DNA of 64,000 bases from Zhengitettix transpicula (lineage: Eukaryota > Arthropoda > Insecta > Orthoptera > Tetrigidae), in assembly GCA_037074705.1 (NCBI GenBank), contig CM073594.1:80291009-80355008 (forward strand), in the 5' to 3' direction. The notes beneath the pieces were generated by a model. It was given only the letters and a program-made list of their open reading frames with translations. It was not told where the DNA came from and searched no databases. Numbering within the stretch: position 1 is the stretch's first letter; each line of letters opens with the position of its first letter. Below are positions 54,633-64,000 of this stretch, one piece after another. Made by a program: the position numbers and the translations under genes.

Positions 54633-54640
54633 TTTTATCA

Positions 54641-56050
54641 CTTTTTTCTGTATTGGCTATCTTTCTTATTAATTATTTGCAATCAGTTTAGCAATACAAT
54701 TGTGCAACAAAATACAAATTTTGAATTATTTTTTTCACGTTTGGCGTGTTGCTGTAAAAGTGATATTAGTCTGATATTTAACTGTAACAAATTGAATAGC
54801 CAATAACTCTCTTTATTGGCGAGAATGAATAATATTACAATGAACATAAAATTTTTCAATATTTTCTGTAAGTAAAAAAAAATATTTACAATGTTTGCTG
54901 ATGTCCTCGTTCCATAACATGTTAAATTTTTTTAACTGCTTATTTCTATATTTACTATTGCAGTGAATAACGACAATAATATCACCACAAATCTTATGGA
55001 AATAAGCACTCTTTGTAAATTATGTATTGGTCGCCGATGGCCACGTTGTTTAATAAAAAAAGTAATATTTAATGTATTGTTTATAAATAAATAATTATAT
55101 TTACGTTGAAAGTATGAATTCTAATTAGATTATAATTCATTAGATGAAATCAAACTTATATTGAGATTCTGATAAAGTATACAAAGGCATTTAACATTTA
55201 TCAAACACTTCCATAAAATCTACAACAAAATCCGAAATTCGGGATGAAGCGTTTTACATATATTTTGTGTTCATACTTTCACTGTAAAAGTAATTATTGA
55301 ACTTAATAATACGTTAAATATGCATTTCGTAACATTTTTATTTTGTTTCTTACCGTCTCAAGGCGTACGATAATAGTTTTCGGGACATGTATTCTGCCTC
55401 ATAAAATACAATTTATCTAGAATAATGAAGGCTATGTGTGTCTAAATTTTTAAGAGAGTTTTTATTACTATTAATTTATAAAGTTGCTGATACTAACACG
55501 ACACGTGTTGTACAACTGTTGCAGAATCCGCAATTTCGTCGCTCCTACTTCGTAGGTAACACGGTCTACAATCTTGTCGCAACGAAGTTTTTTCAAATAA
55601 CAACCAATTAAGATTTTGTAGGGGTGTACGAGAGAGCCGTTCGGGTTGTCTTTCCGAACACCTTACTCTGGAGGTACGGACTCAATTAGATTGGTAGCCG
55701 AGGTGGGGCTCGCCGCCAGCCATTAGGTTCGTGTTTCTGCTGTTGGCGCTTAATTGGAGGATCGTTACCTTTAAGAGAAAACCACGCTTGGGCTTCCCTA
55801 TCGCAGACCACCTCATTGAAATGTGCACGGCCCCTATCGACTTACATTCAGCAGAAAGTTGCACAATATTCCGGAAAAGACTATCGCTACCCATATTACT
55901 GTGGTCACTGATACAGCAGAGACTAATTTAGTCATAAATACAATCCCCCCCCCCCCAGGAACTACTACAGAAGAGCACTTGTCATTACAAACACAAACGG
56001 AAATAAAAAAAAATGAAATTAAATAATGAGAATCCGTATGATTTACCAGA
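54641..56050. other. No recognisable gene
   Basis: AT-rich to 55500. A more GC-balanced part at 55620-55930 has 66-70-codon frames on both strands without domains. A C12 run lies at 55945-55956, just before the mariner. Confidence 0.45.
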
Positions 56051-56052
56051 TA

Positions 56053-57322
56053 CCACTGTGATCAAAAAGTAAGGTGAAATTGTCATTTATGATCCCGGGT
56101 ATCAGGAAGGAAAGTAAGTTTTTTTTCCTAGGTTAGTAGGACTATCTATAACATTTGACAAGCGTCTGTTTGTTAAAAGGTTTAATTATCTCCCAGTTAC
56201 ACGAGTTTTTGTAAACAACCAAAAGTGAATTTTTCGATTTTTGGAATGGGTGATTTTGTTGAGCAAAGAACTTGCAGCAAATTTTGTTTGAGTAACGAAT
56301 ATTCTTGTGCGGTCACGTTAAAAATGTTGCGGAAGGCCTTTGGTGACCAAACTAAGGCACAAAAAAAACGTATATAAGTGGTACAACGAGTTCAAAAAAG
56401 GCCCAGAACGCATTTCAGACGAAACGCGCTCTGGACGACCATCAACGTCTACCGACGAGGGCCACGTTAAAAAAATCGAAGATTTTATTCTTGAAAATTG
56501 TCGATGGACAATTACAGATCTCGCTGATAGTGTTGGAATATCATTTGACTCAGCCCAAACCATTTTGAACAATGTTTTGTGTCTCAAAAGCGTCAAGTCT
56601 CGATTGGTGACAAAATCGCTTTTTTTTTTTTTGGAAAAAAGCATCCCGTTGATGTGTGTGAAACATTGCTGTCTATCAGGACCACTTGAAACGCATCATT
56701 ACTGGAGAAGAGACTTAGATCTACGCATACGACCCTGAAACCACCGACCAATCCAGCGAATATCGTGCAAAAGGTGAAGCAAGACCGTAAAACAAGTTCA
56801 CGTTGACAGTTTTCTTTGATTATCGTGGTGTGGTGCACTATGAATTCCTTCCGCCGGGCCAAACTGTCAACAAAGAATATTATTAGAGCGTTATGCGTCG
56901 TTTGCGTGAAGCTATTCGTCCGAAAGAGCCGGAATTATGGGCGAACAACTCTTGGTTCCTTCATCACGATAATGCACCATGTCATACTGCATTGGTTCTT
57001 CGCGACTTTTTTGCCAAATAATCGACTCACATCGTTCCACGACCACCGTATTTGCCTGATTTGGCTTTGTGTGACTTCTGGCTATTCAGCAAACTCAAAA
57101 GGCCAATGCGGGGACGCCGTTTTGACACGAGATAAAAACCGAATCGAAGAAGGCTATACCGGAAAAATTCTATTCCGACTGTTTCGACGACTGGAAAAAG
57201 CGTTGGAAAAAGTGCGTTTTATCGGACGGGAATTACTTTGAAGGGGATGAAATTGATTTGGAAGAATAAATAACGAATTTATATTTTATAAATAAATTCA
57301 CCTTACTTTTTGTTCACAGTGC
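56053..57322 (+). mobile_element. mariner copy 2, nearly full length
   Basis: 1.27 kb, with ends CCACTGTGATCAAAAAGTAA (left) and the inverted TTGTTCACAGTG (right; the last bases are changed). It is the same lineage as copy 1. The transposase starts MGDFVEQRTCSKFCLSNE (56246) and shifts frame. It then reads KWYNEFKKGPERISDETRSG and FILENCRWTITDLADSVGI (the DNA-binding helices), followed by the catalytic part. GDETW is degraded (Asp to Glu and a stop in place of Trp), HHDNAPCH is present (56967), and PDLALCDFWLF carries the third Asp (57055). The copy is inactive. It shows the uninterrupted site where copy 1 holds solo LTR U. Confidence 0.92.
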
Positions 57323-57324
57323 TT

Positions 57325-58493
57325 TATCAAGGCTGGATTGATAAGTCCGGTAAAAAAATGGAAATTTACTTTAAAAAACTTACTTTATTTGTGAACAAAT
57401 ATATAGCGATTTTCTAATTTTTTCTATCCATCGTAAAATTTTCCGTCACGGCCTCGATCACTTCTTCATTTCATGAATATTTCATCGCGCCAAGCCAAAT
57501 TTTCAAGTTCGGAAATAAGAAGAAGTCACTTGGTCCTAGGTCTGGTGAATAGAGTGGATGAGATACCTATTCGAATCCCAATTCGAACACTTTCGCCATT
57601 GAGACTGCTGCTGTGTGCGCTGGCGGATTGTCCTAGTGACACAAAACTTTCTTGCGCGCCAATCGTGGTCTTTTCTCAATCAGCACCCGCTTCAAACGAT
57701 CCAACAGAGCAGCATAATAGAGCCGAGTTACGCTTGTTCCCTTTCCAAGAAATCTATTATACCCTGAGAATAAAAAACGTCAGTTTTCTAGCTAACAAAA
57801 CGGTCTCCGCCTCTTTCGTTGCACTTTCACCACCTTTTGTCAATTGTTTTGATTGTTTTTTGGTCTCTGGAGAGTAGTGATGGATCAAAGTTTCATCGAC
57901 GATTGTGAATCTGCGCAAATAGTCTTGTGAGCTACGCATAAACGTTGTTAGATTCTGCGTTGAATTTTTTTTACGAATACGGTGTTTGGTCCTATGTCAA
58001 CAGTCGCGGCACCCATCGCGCGCAAACCTTTTTCATGGAGGATGAAATGCACTCCCTCAAGCACGTTTACTCTGCAATTACGATACTTTCCCACTATTTT
58101 CGTGAGTGGTGACCTCAAGTGGGCGTCCGGAGCGAGTTTAATCGTCTGTGCTTCTGCGGCCTCGTTTAAACTCATTAATACAGAAGTAAATGATGTACAA
58201 TGCTGGTGCCGTGTCCGCTAGAGCTTGATCCAATCTGGTTTTGAATTGTGGAGCTGTCCAACCCTTGTAATGAAAGTGTTTAATGACAGTGCGAAATACG
58301 GCTTTTTCTATTGTCTCACGCCTGACTACACATCTAACATTTCAGAATGCTGAATACAATAAACTACGACCGGCATAGGTTTGAAAGTGTTAGGAACATC
58401 TTTGAAAGGATCATATTTTCCATTATTAGCGAAAAAGTGATAAACTTTACTGCTCTTTCATAAAGATTTACTAGACTTTTCGAACAACCCTCG
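57325..58493 (-). mobile_element. mariner copy 4 (different lineage, minus)
   Basis: Terminal repeats: the right end on the minus strand reads TACGAGGGTTGTTCGAAAAG, and the left end CAAGGCTGGATTGATAAGTC is its diverged partner. On the minus strand the N-terminal part reads AVFRTVIKHFHYKGWTAPQF and NEFKRGRRSTDD (about 58330-58180). Later come LRRFTIVDETLIHHYSPETK and KQSKQ (57915-57850), where the usual DETW reads DETL. The second and third catalytic Asp regions are not recognisable in the shortened remainder. It directly abuts copy 2. Confidence 0.85.
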
Positions 58494-58844
58494 TATTAGA
58501 CTACAGGTGTAGAAATGTTAATTACAGTATAATTTAGGATAAAAATACAAGATAAATTGAGTTTGATCTATTGAAATATGAAACCCACGTGTGTGTTTGA
58601 ACATATCAAAGGAACGGAACCAGAATACACTTACAGCTTGAATTTACAGCTTTTATTTGTAAGCGAGGCCTTGGAAACATGAAAAAATAGTAAAAACACC
58701 AACGCTTTTGGAAGGGCCTCTAAATTTGAAAGTACAGTAGAGTATTTAAAATTTGCTTTTTTTAAAAAAATGTCTTCCAACCCTTCAGCTAATTTACCTT
58801 AAATACGGATTACTTACTTTAATATTACACGTTTCAAAATATTA
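58494..58844. other. No recognisable feature
   Basis: AT-rich spacer between mariner copy 4 and the Y element. Confidence 0.5.
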
Positions 58845-60676
58845 TAAATAAAAAGGAGTGTATGTGTGTATGTATGTATGTATGTGTGTGTGTATGTTCC
58901 TTATATAAACAAATTTCATCAAATTTCGTACACGTGTTCTTTGTGACAAGGAGACGAATACTGTCGGGGTGAGAAACGTCTACAACCCCCAGGAGCGGGT
59001 GTGGACGGGGGTGGAAAACTTCATACATGCTAAAACGCCTGATATTCGATTCAGATAAATATTTTTCTGTGTCTAAGAGATTGATAGTGTTTCTACCGAT
59101 CTTATCTGAGTATAATTTCAACCCCTAACAGCATGGAAATGGAGCACCCTTAGCGGGGGGGGGGGGGGGGGGGTGGAGGTCCGTTAGAGGAAAATAACGC
59201 AAACACAATCGAGATTGGACTCGAATCCAGGGTTATGGTTGTCCGTGAGTTTAATTATGATGTTTAAATTTACGTTTAAGTCTCCCAAGTAGGGGTGGTT
59301 AGGGGTGGAAATTTTCGTACATGCTAACATGGTTAACATTTGATTCGGATCATTATTTTCAGGGTAAAAGTGATTAATAGTGTTTGTACCAATGTATGTG
59401 AGTAAAATTTCAACGTTTCGTAACAGGGGAAAGTACCACGCTTGGTGTGGGGTTGGAGGGGCGTTACAAGAAAATAACGCTGAACAACCGAGATTGGAGT
59501 CAAATCCAGGTTTATGGATTTCGCTGAATAAAACTAATACATTCAATTAATCATTTAGCCCCCTGGTTCGGATGTGGACGTGGTGAATTTTTTGAAACAT
59601 GTAAACAATGCCGATATTTGCGTTGAATAAATATTTTCATGATTAATTACATTGATATTATTTATGCTGATTTTGTTTATGAAAATTTTTATCCCTTTGG
59701 GGATGGGAGGGGAGCACGATTAGGGGTAGGGGTAGAGGGGCGTTACATATAAAAAAGTTAAAACAACCTAGATTCGAGTTAAATCGAGGTTATGGATGTC
59801 GCTAAGTTTATTTTTAGCAAACTAGGCACCAGGAAAGGTTTGGTTGGAGGTGGGTGGGGTAGAAAAATTCAAATATACTAACCTGTCGTTATTTTCATTG
59901 AATAAATATTTTTCTGGGTCAATGACCCTCATAATAATTTTTAATATATTCTGTGTACAATTACATGTACGGATGAGAATAATGGTGGGTTGAGTGGAGC
60001 TGAATTTCATAAAAATAGCGCAAAAAAAACAAGATTGGAGTCTAAATCAGAGTTATGGATGTCGCTGAGATTAATTATGAGATTAAAATTACAGTGTAAT
60101 CTCCACGGTTGGGGCTAAACGGGGGTGCAAAGTTTCAAACAGGTATATCGGCCGATATTTGGGTCCAATACATATTTTTAGGTGTCATTTAAATTCATAT
60201 TTCGGTAGACATTCTCTGTGTATAATTTCATCCCCTGTTGGCATGGGAGGTGTGAAAGCTTATGGGTGGAATTTGGTAGAGCGCTACATGAAAATAACGT
60301 GAATAGGCCGATATTCGGGTCAGTGCTGGGGTTATGGATGTCGCTGAGTAAAGCATGGCGGTGGGAGTGGACCTGGACGGGGTTAGAAATTTTTAAACAA
60401 TGTAACCAGCCGATTTTTGCGAGCAATAAATAGTTTTTGTATAAGTCTCGATTGCGGGGGTGGAAATTTTCAAGCATGTTCAAACGGCGATATATTCGTC
60501 GAATAAAAATATTTCATGGTAAATGAATTCAATCCCTTTCGGAATAGGAGGTGATCAAGTTTCCGGATAGGGGTCGAGTTGCGGTACATAAAAATAACGC
60601 CAGTGCTACCTAGATTCGAGTCAAGTCGGGGGTTATGGATAACTGACATCTCGGGCAACGCCCGGCACCCAGCTAT
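58845..60676 (-). mobile_element. Family Y element, full length with ~6 monomers (minus)
   Basis: On the minus strand it starts at 60676 with the CTGGGTGCCGGGCGTTGCCC terminus. It ends near 58850 with a tail rich in ACATACATACA after the CGAAATTTGATGAAATTTG block. Between, the landmark GGTTATGGATGTCGCTGAG (plus-strand view) recurs at 59231, 59510, 59788, 60051, 60330 and 60631, so monomers are mostly ~279 bp. Short frames in the monomers shift phase and are not conserved. A G19 run sits at 59155-59173. Confidence 0.8.
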
Positions 60677-61099
60677 TACATTAAATATAATTCTATTGGA
60701 ATAGTTCGATTGAATTAAAATAAAGTTCCACTCCAAATTTCACCAAATTCGTTTCAGCATCAAGTACACTCACCTTGAAGAAGAATTTTGTCCTAACCTG
60801 AAAATTTTGACTAACAATAAAATTAAGTTGTCTCGTGAATTTTTTTTCCTTCCAACGTATATACATTTATAAATATACGTTGGCGAATTTTCAGTTACAA
60901 AGAATAGCTACGTATAGAATTTTAAGCAAAGCTCGCGTGTTCTGTCGCATTCTGATTGCGTTCAAGAGAGCACTGCCATCGCGATCAGCATGTTTCATAT
61001 TTATGAAATCACGCTTTTAGTAGAAATTATTGAAATAAAGAACAAAGAGAAGTTACAAGAACTGGATCATGATCCCAAAACAGCTTTTTTTTACCCCGT
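60677..61099. other. No recognisable gene
   Basis: Contains a small inverted repeat, CCAACGTATATACATTTATA and TATAAATATACGTTGG (60853-60890). Nothing else is assignable. Confidence 0.45.
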
Positions 61100-61345
61100 G
61101 TGAATCTGAAAAATGTCATACGGAAAGCATGAATAAGCAAGATAGCCAATTCAGACAAAAAGCTGATAATATAAATACCACACAACGTTTCTCGGATCCT
61201 CATCCCTTTCGTCAGGTACGAAGAAGAGCCTAGAACGACACAACTGCACTTGAAATGCGTTCCGTTCTCGACGCCGCGTCTGTTGGGAGCAGATGGTGCG
61301 TCGTCGTAGTCTGTCCAGAGACGGTGAACGTCTTCAACGTTTACT
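61100..61345 (-). mobile_element. PLE 3' region and tail (minus)
   Basis: The minus strand shares GTGCAGTTGTGTCGTTCTAG, GCTCTTCTTCGTACCTGACG and AACGTTGTGTGGTATTTA with the PLE at 54.3 kb. It extends to ATTGGCTATCTTGCTTATT, which matches the second tail there. So it is another copy of the same PLE family. The endonuclease is not recognisable upstream. Confidence 0.65.
61183..61218 (-). ncRNA. Hammerhead-like motif in PLE tail
   Basis: On the minus strand: CTGACGA (61209-61215), AAG, a GGAT/ATCC stem with a short loop, GA, then GAAACGTTG (61184-61192). Both conserved boxes are intact. The stem II junction is longer than canonical. Confidence 0.37.
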
Positions 61346-62007
61346 TTCATTCCGTACGGATTACACACCACTCAATTACAACCCATTGCGACGGCATACT
61401 TTTCATCTTGGACAAAATTTCCTATTTGTTCCGACGACGAACGTTTGAAAAAAAACATAATCATGACTCGATCTCATTTAAAAATGTCAATAAGCTTCAA
61501 TATTTTGCTATTAGAGAAACAGATAAACGCATATAAATATTTCAATAGTAGTAAAAGTGGAGCAAACGAAATACAAATGCGCTGAACTATAACTGTTTCA
61601 GAAATATTGTCAGAGGAATCCACGAATAAAACAAATAGATGAAGTAAACGTCTGTCGGAATGTGACCGCATATCCCGGTGACGGCATCATAAAATTCGAT
61701 GTAAAATCGTTGATAAATACCTACAGTTCCAGTTTATCAGTACATTCAAGAAAGTCGAGGCTAATTAATGATTATTAACTAATTGCTTACCTTTCTAGTT
61801 TTGTTGTAGACCAAACTATACCAGTTCATTGGACGTGCAGGTGAAGGTTTCCATGTGGAGAACTAAAAAAAAGGAAATTAGGTTATATACTTGTAAATAA
61901 ACATCTATAAATGCAGATAATCGTTCCCGCCAAATTTTCTGATTCAAGTAAAAATAAATATGTGAAAGAAATATTGAAGATTTGCAATTAATATGACAAA
62001 TATATAC
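61346..62007. other. No recognisable gene
   Basis: A 93-codon plus frame (61255-61536) and a 75-codon minus frame (61816-62043) have no known domain. Confidence 0.45.
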
Positions 62008-63505
62008 TACTAACTGGGTGTCCAGCGTTGCCCGAGATGTCATTTATCCTTTACCCCCGACTTGAGTCGATTCTAGGTAGCTTTTGCGTTATTTTTATGT
62101 AACTCCCCTCCAGTCCTACCTCTAACCGTGCTTCCCGAAATAGGTAGAAATACTATGAATCTAATAAACCCAGAAAAATTTTTATTAAAAGCAAACATCC
62201 ATCTTGATATTTCAAAATTTTCACCAACGTCCACTTTCCGCCCCTGGGGGTGAATGGCCAATTGAATGTCATAATTAATTTCAGCGACATACCCTGGATT
62301 TGACTCCAATATCGATTTTTTTGCGTTATTTTTATGTATTGAAACTCCACCCCCCCCCCCCTTAAGAGGATCTCCCCTCCCAATCCCGAAAGGGATTGCA
62401 ATTATATACGGAGAACATGTAGTGAAATTTTACTAACCTCAGTGTTCCCGAAATATATTTATTCGACGCAAAAAACGGCCGGTTTAAATTTCTATCCCCC
62501 ACCCAAATTTTGCCTAACTCCTCCCACCCCAGCCTACCCCCGCGCTTTGCCCAGATTGTCATAAATAAACTCAGCGACATCCATTACCTTCGATTTGACT
62601 CTAATCTCTGTTGTGTTCGCGTTATTTACTTGTAACTCCCCTACACGCTCCACCTCCACCCCTAAGCGTGCTCCCCCTCACGCTGCAATGAGTTGAAATT
62701 TTACAATTTTGAGTAGAAATACTATCAATCTAATTAAATTATTTCCTTGGCTCAACAGCCCATGAAGGGCCTTGGCCTACCGAGACGGCTGCCAGACTGA
62801 CATCTTACATTCTGGATTAGGAGTGACACCTGGTCAGAGTATCGATTCTCCCACAGCCTTAACCTCAGTTTCAGTGAGCAGAACGACCACAAACATCATG
62901 CCCATGCCGGGATTCGAACCCGGCATATCTGTGATGCGAGGCAATGACGCTGGAAACTGCATCACAGCAGGCCGATCAATTTAATTAACCCTCGAAAATA
63001 TATTTTCCACTCTAATATCAACCATTTAACATATTTGAAAAATTCCACCCCCGTCTATCGCCGCTCCTGAGGGTTAAGTGGCCAATTGAAAGTCATAATT
63101 AAACTCAGCGACATCCATAAACCTGAATTTGACTCCAATATCGTTTGAATTAGCGTTATTTTCTTTTAACGCCCGTCCACCCCCAATTTTTTTTCTATGC
63201 TATAAGCGGTTGAAACTATACTTAAATAACATCGGTAGAAATACTATCAATCTCTTTAACCCAGAAAATATTTATCCGATTCAAATATCGGCTGTTTCAA
63301 CAGGTTTGAATATTTCTACCCCCGTTCACCCCTGCTCCTGGGGATGTTAGACGCGTCTCACCCCGACACTGTTTGTTTCCTGGTCGCAAGTAGCACGTGT
63401 GCGAAATTTGGTGAAATTTTCTACACCAGTGTAGATTTGTATAAGGAACAAAAAAACAAACATACATACAAGCAAACAGTCTGATTTATTTATTACATTT
63501 TTCAG
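62008..63505 (+). mobile_element. Family Y element, full length, carrying a SINE
   Basis: It starts CTAACTGGGTGTCCAGCGTT, holds about four monomers (landmarks CAGCGACAT at 62282, 62573 and 63106), and ends CGAAATTTGGTGAAATTTTC, ACATACATACAAGCAAAC and TTTATTTATTACA. A SINE at 62738-62975 interrupts one monomer. A C12 run is at 62350-62361. Confidence 0.75.
62725..62988 (-). mobile_element. tRNA-derived SINE with 13-bp TSD
   Basis: The element is 62738-62975. Flanks TCAATCTAATTAA (62725-62737) and TCAATTTAATTAA (62976-62988) differ at one base. The minus strand has GCCGGGTTCGAATCCCGGC (62903-62921), a perfect tRNA T-arm with box B. A box A-like region lies upstream and a unique body follows, ending TTGAGCCAAGGAAATAATTT. 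Too diverged outside the T-arm to be a tRNA gene. Confidence 0.75.
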
Positions 63506-64000
63506 TCTCTTGTGCGTAAAGTACTGTGGTAACAAGTCTCATTGAAACGGTATAGTATAACATTAAATTAAATGGTTCATATGTAAAATGATTTATTAAT
63601 GGCTTAATTCAATATCGCCTTTGATACAGTAATGAACAATTTACAGATAAAACAAATTGTAATACTTATAGGCCCCACGATCGAGTCCTGATGAGATCCA
63701 CAACATGAAACTTAATTTTGAAGTTGAATTATTTTGGAATAATAATTTTTACTAAATTACAGAATATATTTTTCAACTTATTGAATTATGATATAAATTG
63801 GGACTATACAAAGGATTCGCCATAAGCCTCTTCCCGGTCTTGCATGGAGTGGCATCGAGGTCAGTGACTGTTCGACGAGGGTGGGTGGATGCTGACCGTT
63901 TAGGACGGACGACCAGCTAGCCCAAGGGAGTCACTTCAATTTTCTTGGTACGAATCTCGCACCCGGTCGTCCCTGAGCCTCCAAACCTTCCTCTTCACGT
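63506..64000. other. No recognisable gene; PLE-tail-like fragment
   Basis: 63688-63711 (+) has CTGATGA, GATCC and GAAAC, a shortened PLE-tail motif. The last ~180 bases are GC-rich (GACGAGGGTGGGTGGATGC, ACGGACGACCAGCTAGCCC) and run off the window. I cannot assign them. Confidence 0.35.

Larger units (their letters stand above)
53690..54640 (+). pseudogene. Penelope-like element: linker, GIY-YIG endonuclease, two tails
   Basis: Translation from about 53690 gives RNILNSNAYPLNFIIKHINS, a typical end of the PLE reverse transcriptase region. After a frameshift comes YRSTNTLSHLIKNHKDPLD, then VVYKISCSNCNACYIGRTKR and TCIKEH (to 54085). The GIY-YIG domain's Cys-rich entry, the Y-I-G core and the trailing Arg/Lys-Glu-His segment are visible. 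Many copies read GQTKR where this one has GRTKR. The frame stops at 54120. Two tail copies follow at 54350-54410 and 54590-54635 in the same orientation, a tandem arrangement known for PLEs. The reverse transcriptase core is missing. Confidence 0.85.

Noticed and set aside
59184..60736. Series of minus frames of 60-120 codons as repeated proteins
   Set aside because: They are translations of Y monomers. Frames shift between monomers and do not keep a common protein sequence.
62903..62921. Functional tRNA gene
   Set aside because: Only the T-arm is perfect. The acceptor, D and anticodon arms do not close, and target duplications show it is a SINE.

Overview
This window looks like intergenic or intronic DNA from a large, AT-rich, transposon-filled arthropod nuclear genome. 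The evidence is Jockey-clade LINE, Penelope-like (PLE), mariner and tRNA-SINE remains, long (TA)n tracts, and no operon-like gene packing. A hemimetabolous insect such as a cockroach or termite is my best guess from the repeat mix; this is inference and I could not test it. I found no intact host protein-coding gene, rRNA, functional tRNA or CRISPR array. Almost every open frame is short, unconserved or part of a decayed transposon.

Layout. 1-5 kb: an unrecognised 145-codon frame, a hAT-like non-autonomous element split by an inverted pair of PLE tails, and the 3' end of a Jockey reverse transcriptase next to a PLE foldback with a 14-bp target duplication. 4.5-11 kb: three solo LTRs of one family (here LTR-K) and a PLE endonuclease remnant. 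11-16 kb: a mariner scrap, an element made of ~280-bp tandem monomers (family Y), an LTR-K copy and repeat X. 16.5-17 kb and 24.7-25.3 kb: two CpG-rich islands, the best candidates for host sequence. 18-28 kb: another PLE foldback, four more LTR-K copies (one inside repeat X) and a large inverted repeat at 25.5-26.5 kb. 30-35 kb: a poly(A) retroelement (family Z) with an 11-bp target duplication, then a three-level nest (Jockey, mariner, solo LTR). 35-50 kb: SINEs, W and Y elements sharing one terminus, an LTR-K copy with 4-bp target duplications, Z elements, a mariner, and LINE debris. 50-52.5 kb: a head-to-tail run of Z elements. 53.7-54.6 kb: a PLE GIY-YIG domain followed by two tandem tails. 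56-58.5 kb: two different mariners end to end. 58.8-64 kb: two long Y elements, one carrying a SINE.

The most unusual signals are: (i) LTR-K copies carry repeated units of LTR end plus a tRNA-Lys primer-binding-site-like sequence inside the LTR; (ii) each LTR-K copy tends to have its own private minisatellite in the upstream part; (iii) PLE tails have a hammerhead-ribozyme-like layout and occur as inverted or tandem pairs; (iv) two otherwise different element families (Y and W) share the same terminal hairpin sequence. The elements are decayed, so the window is best read as a record of nested insertions. All family names and boundaries come from reading the sequence by eye, with no database search.
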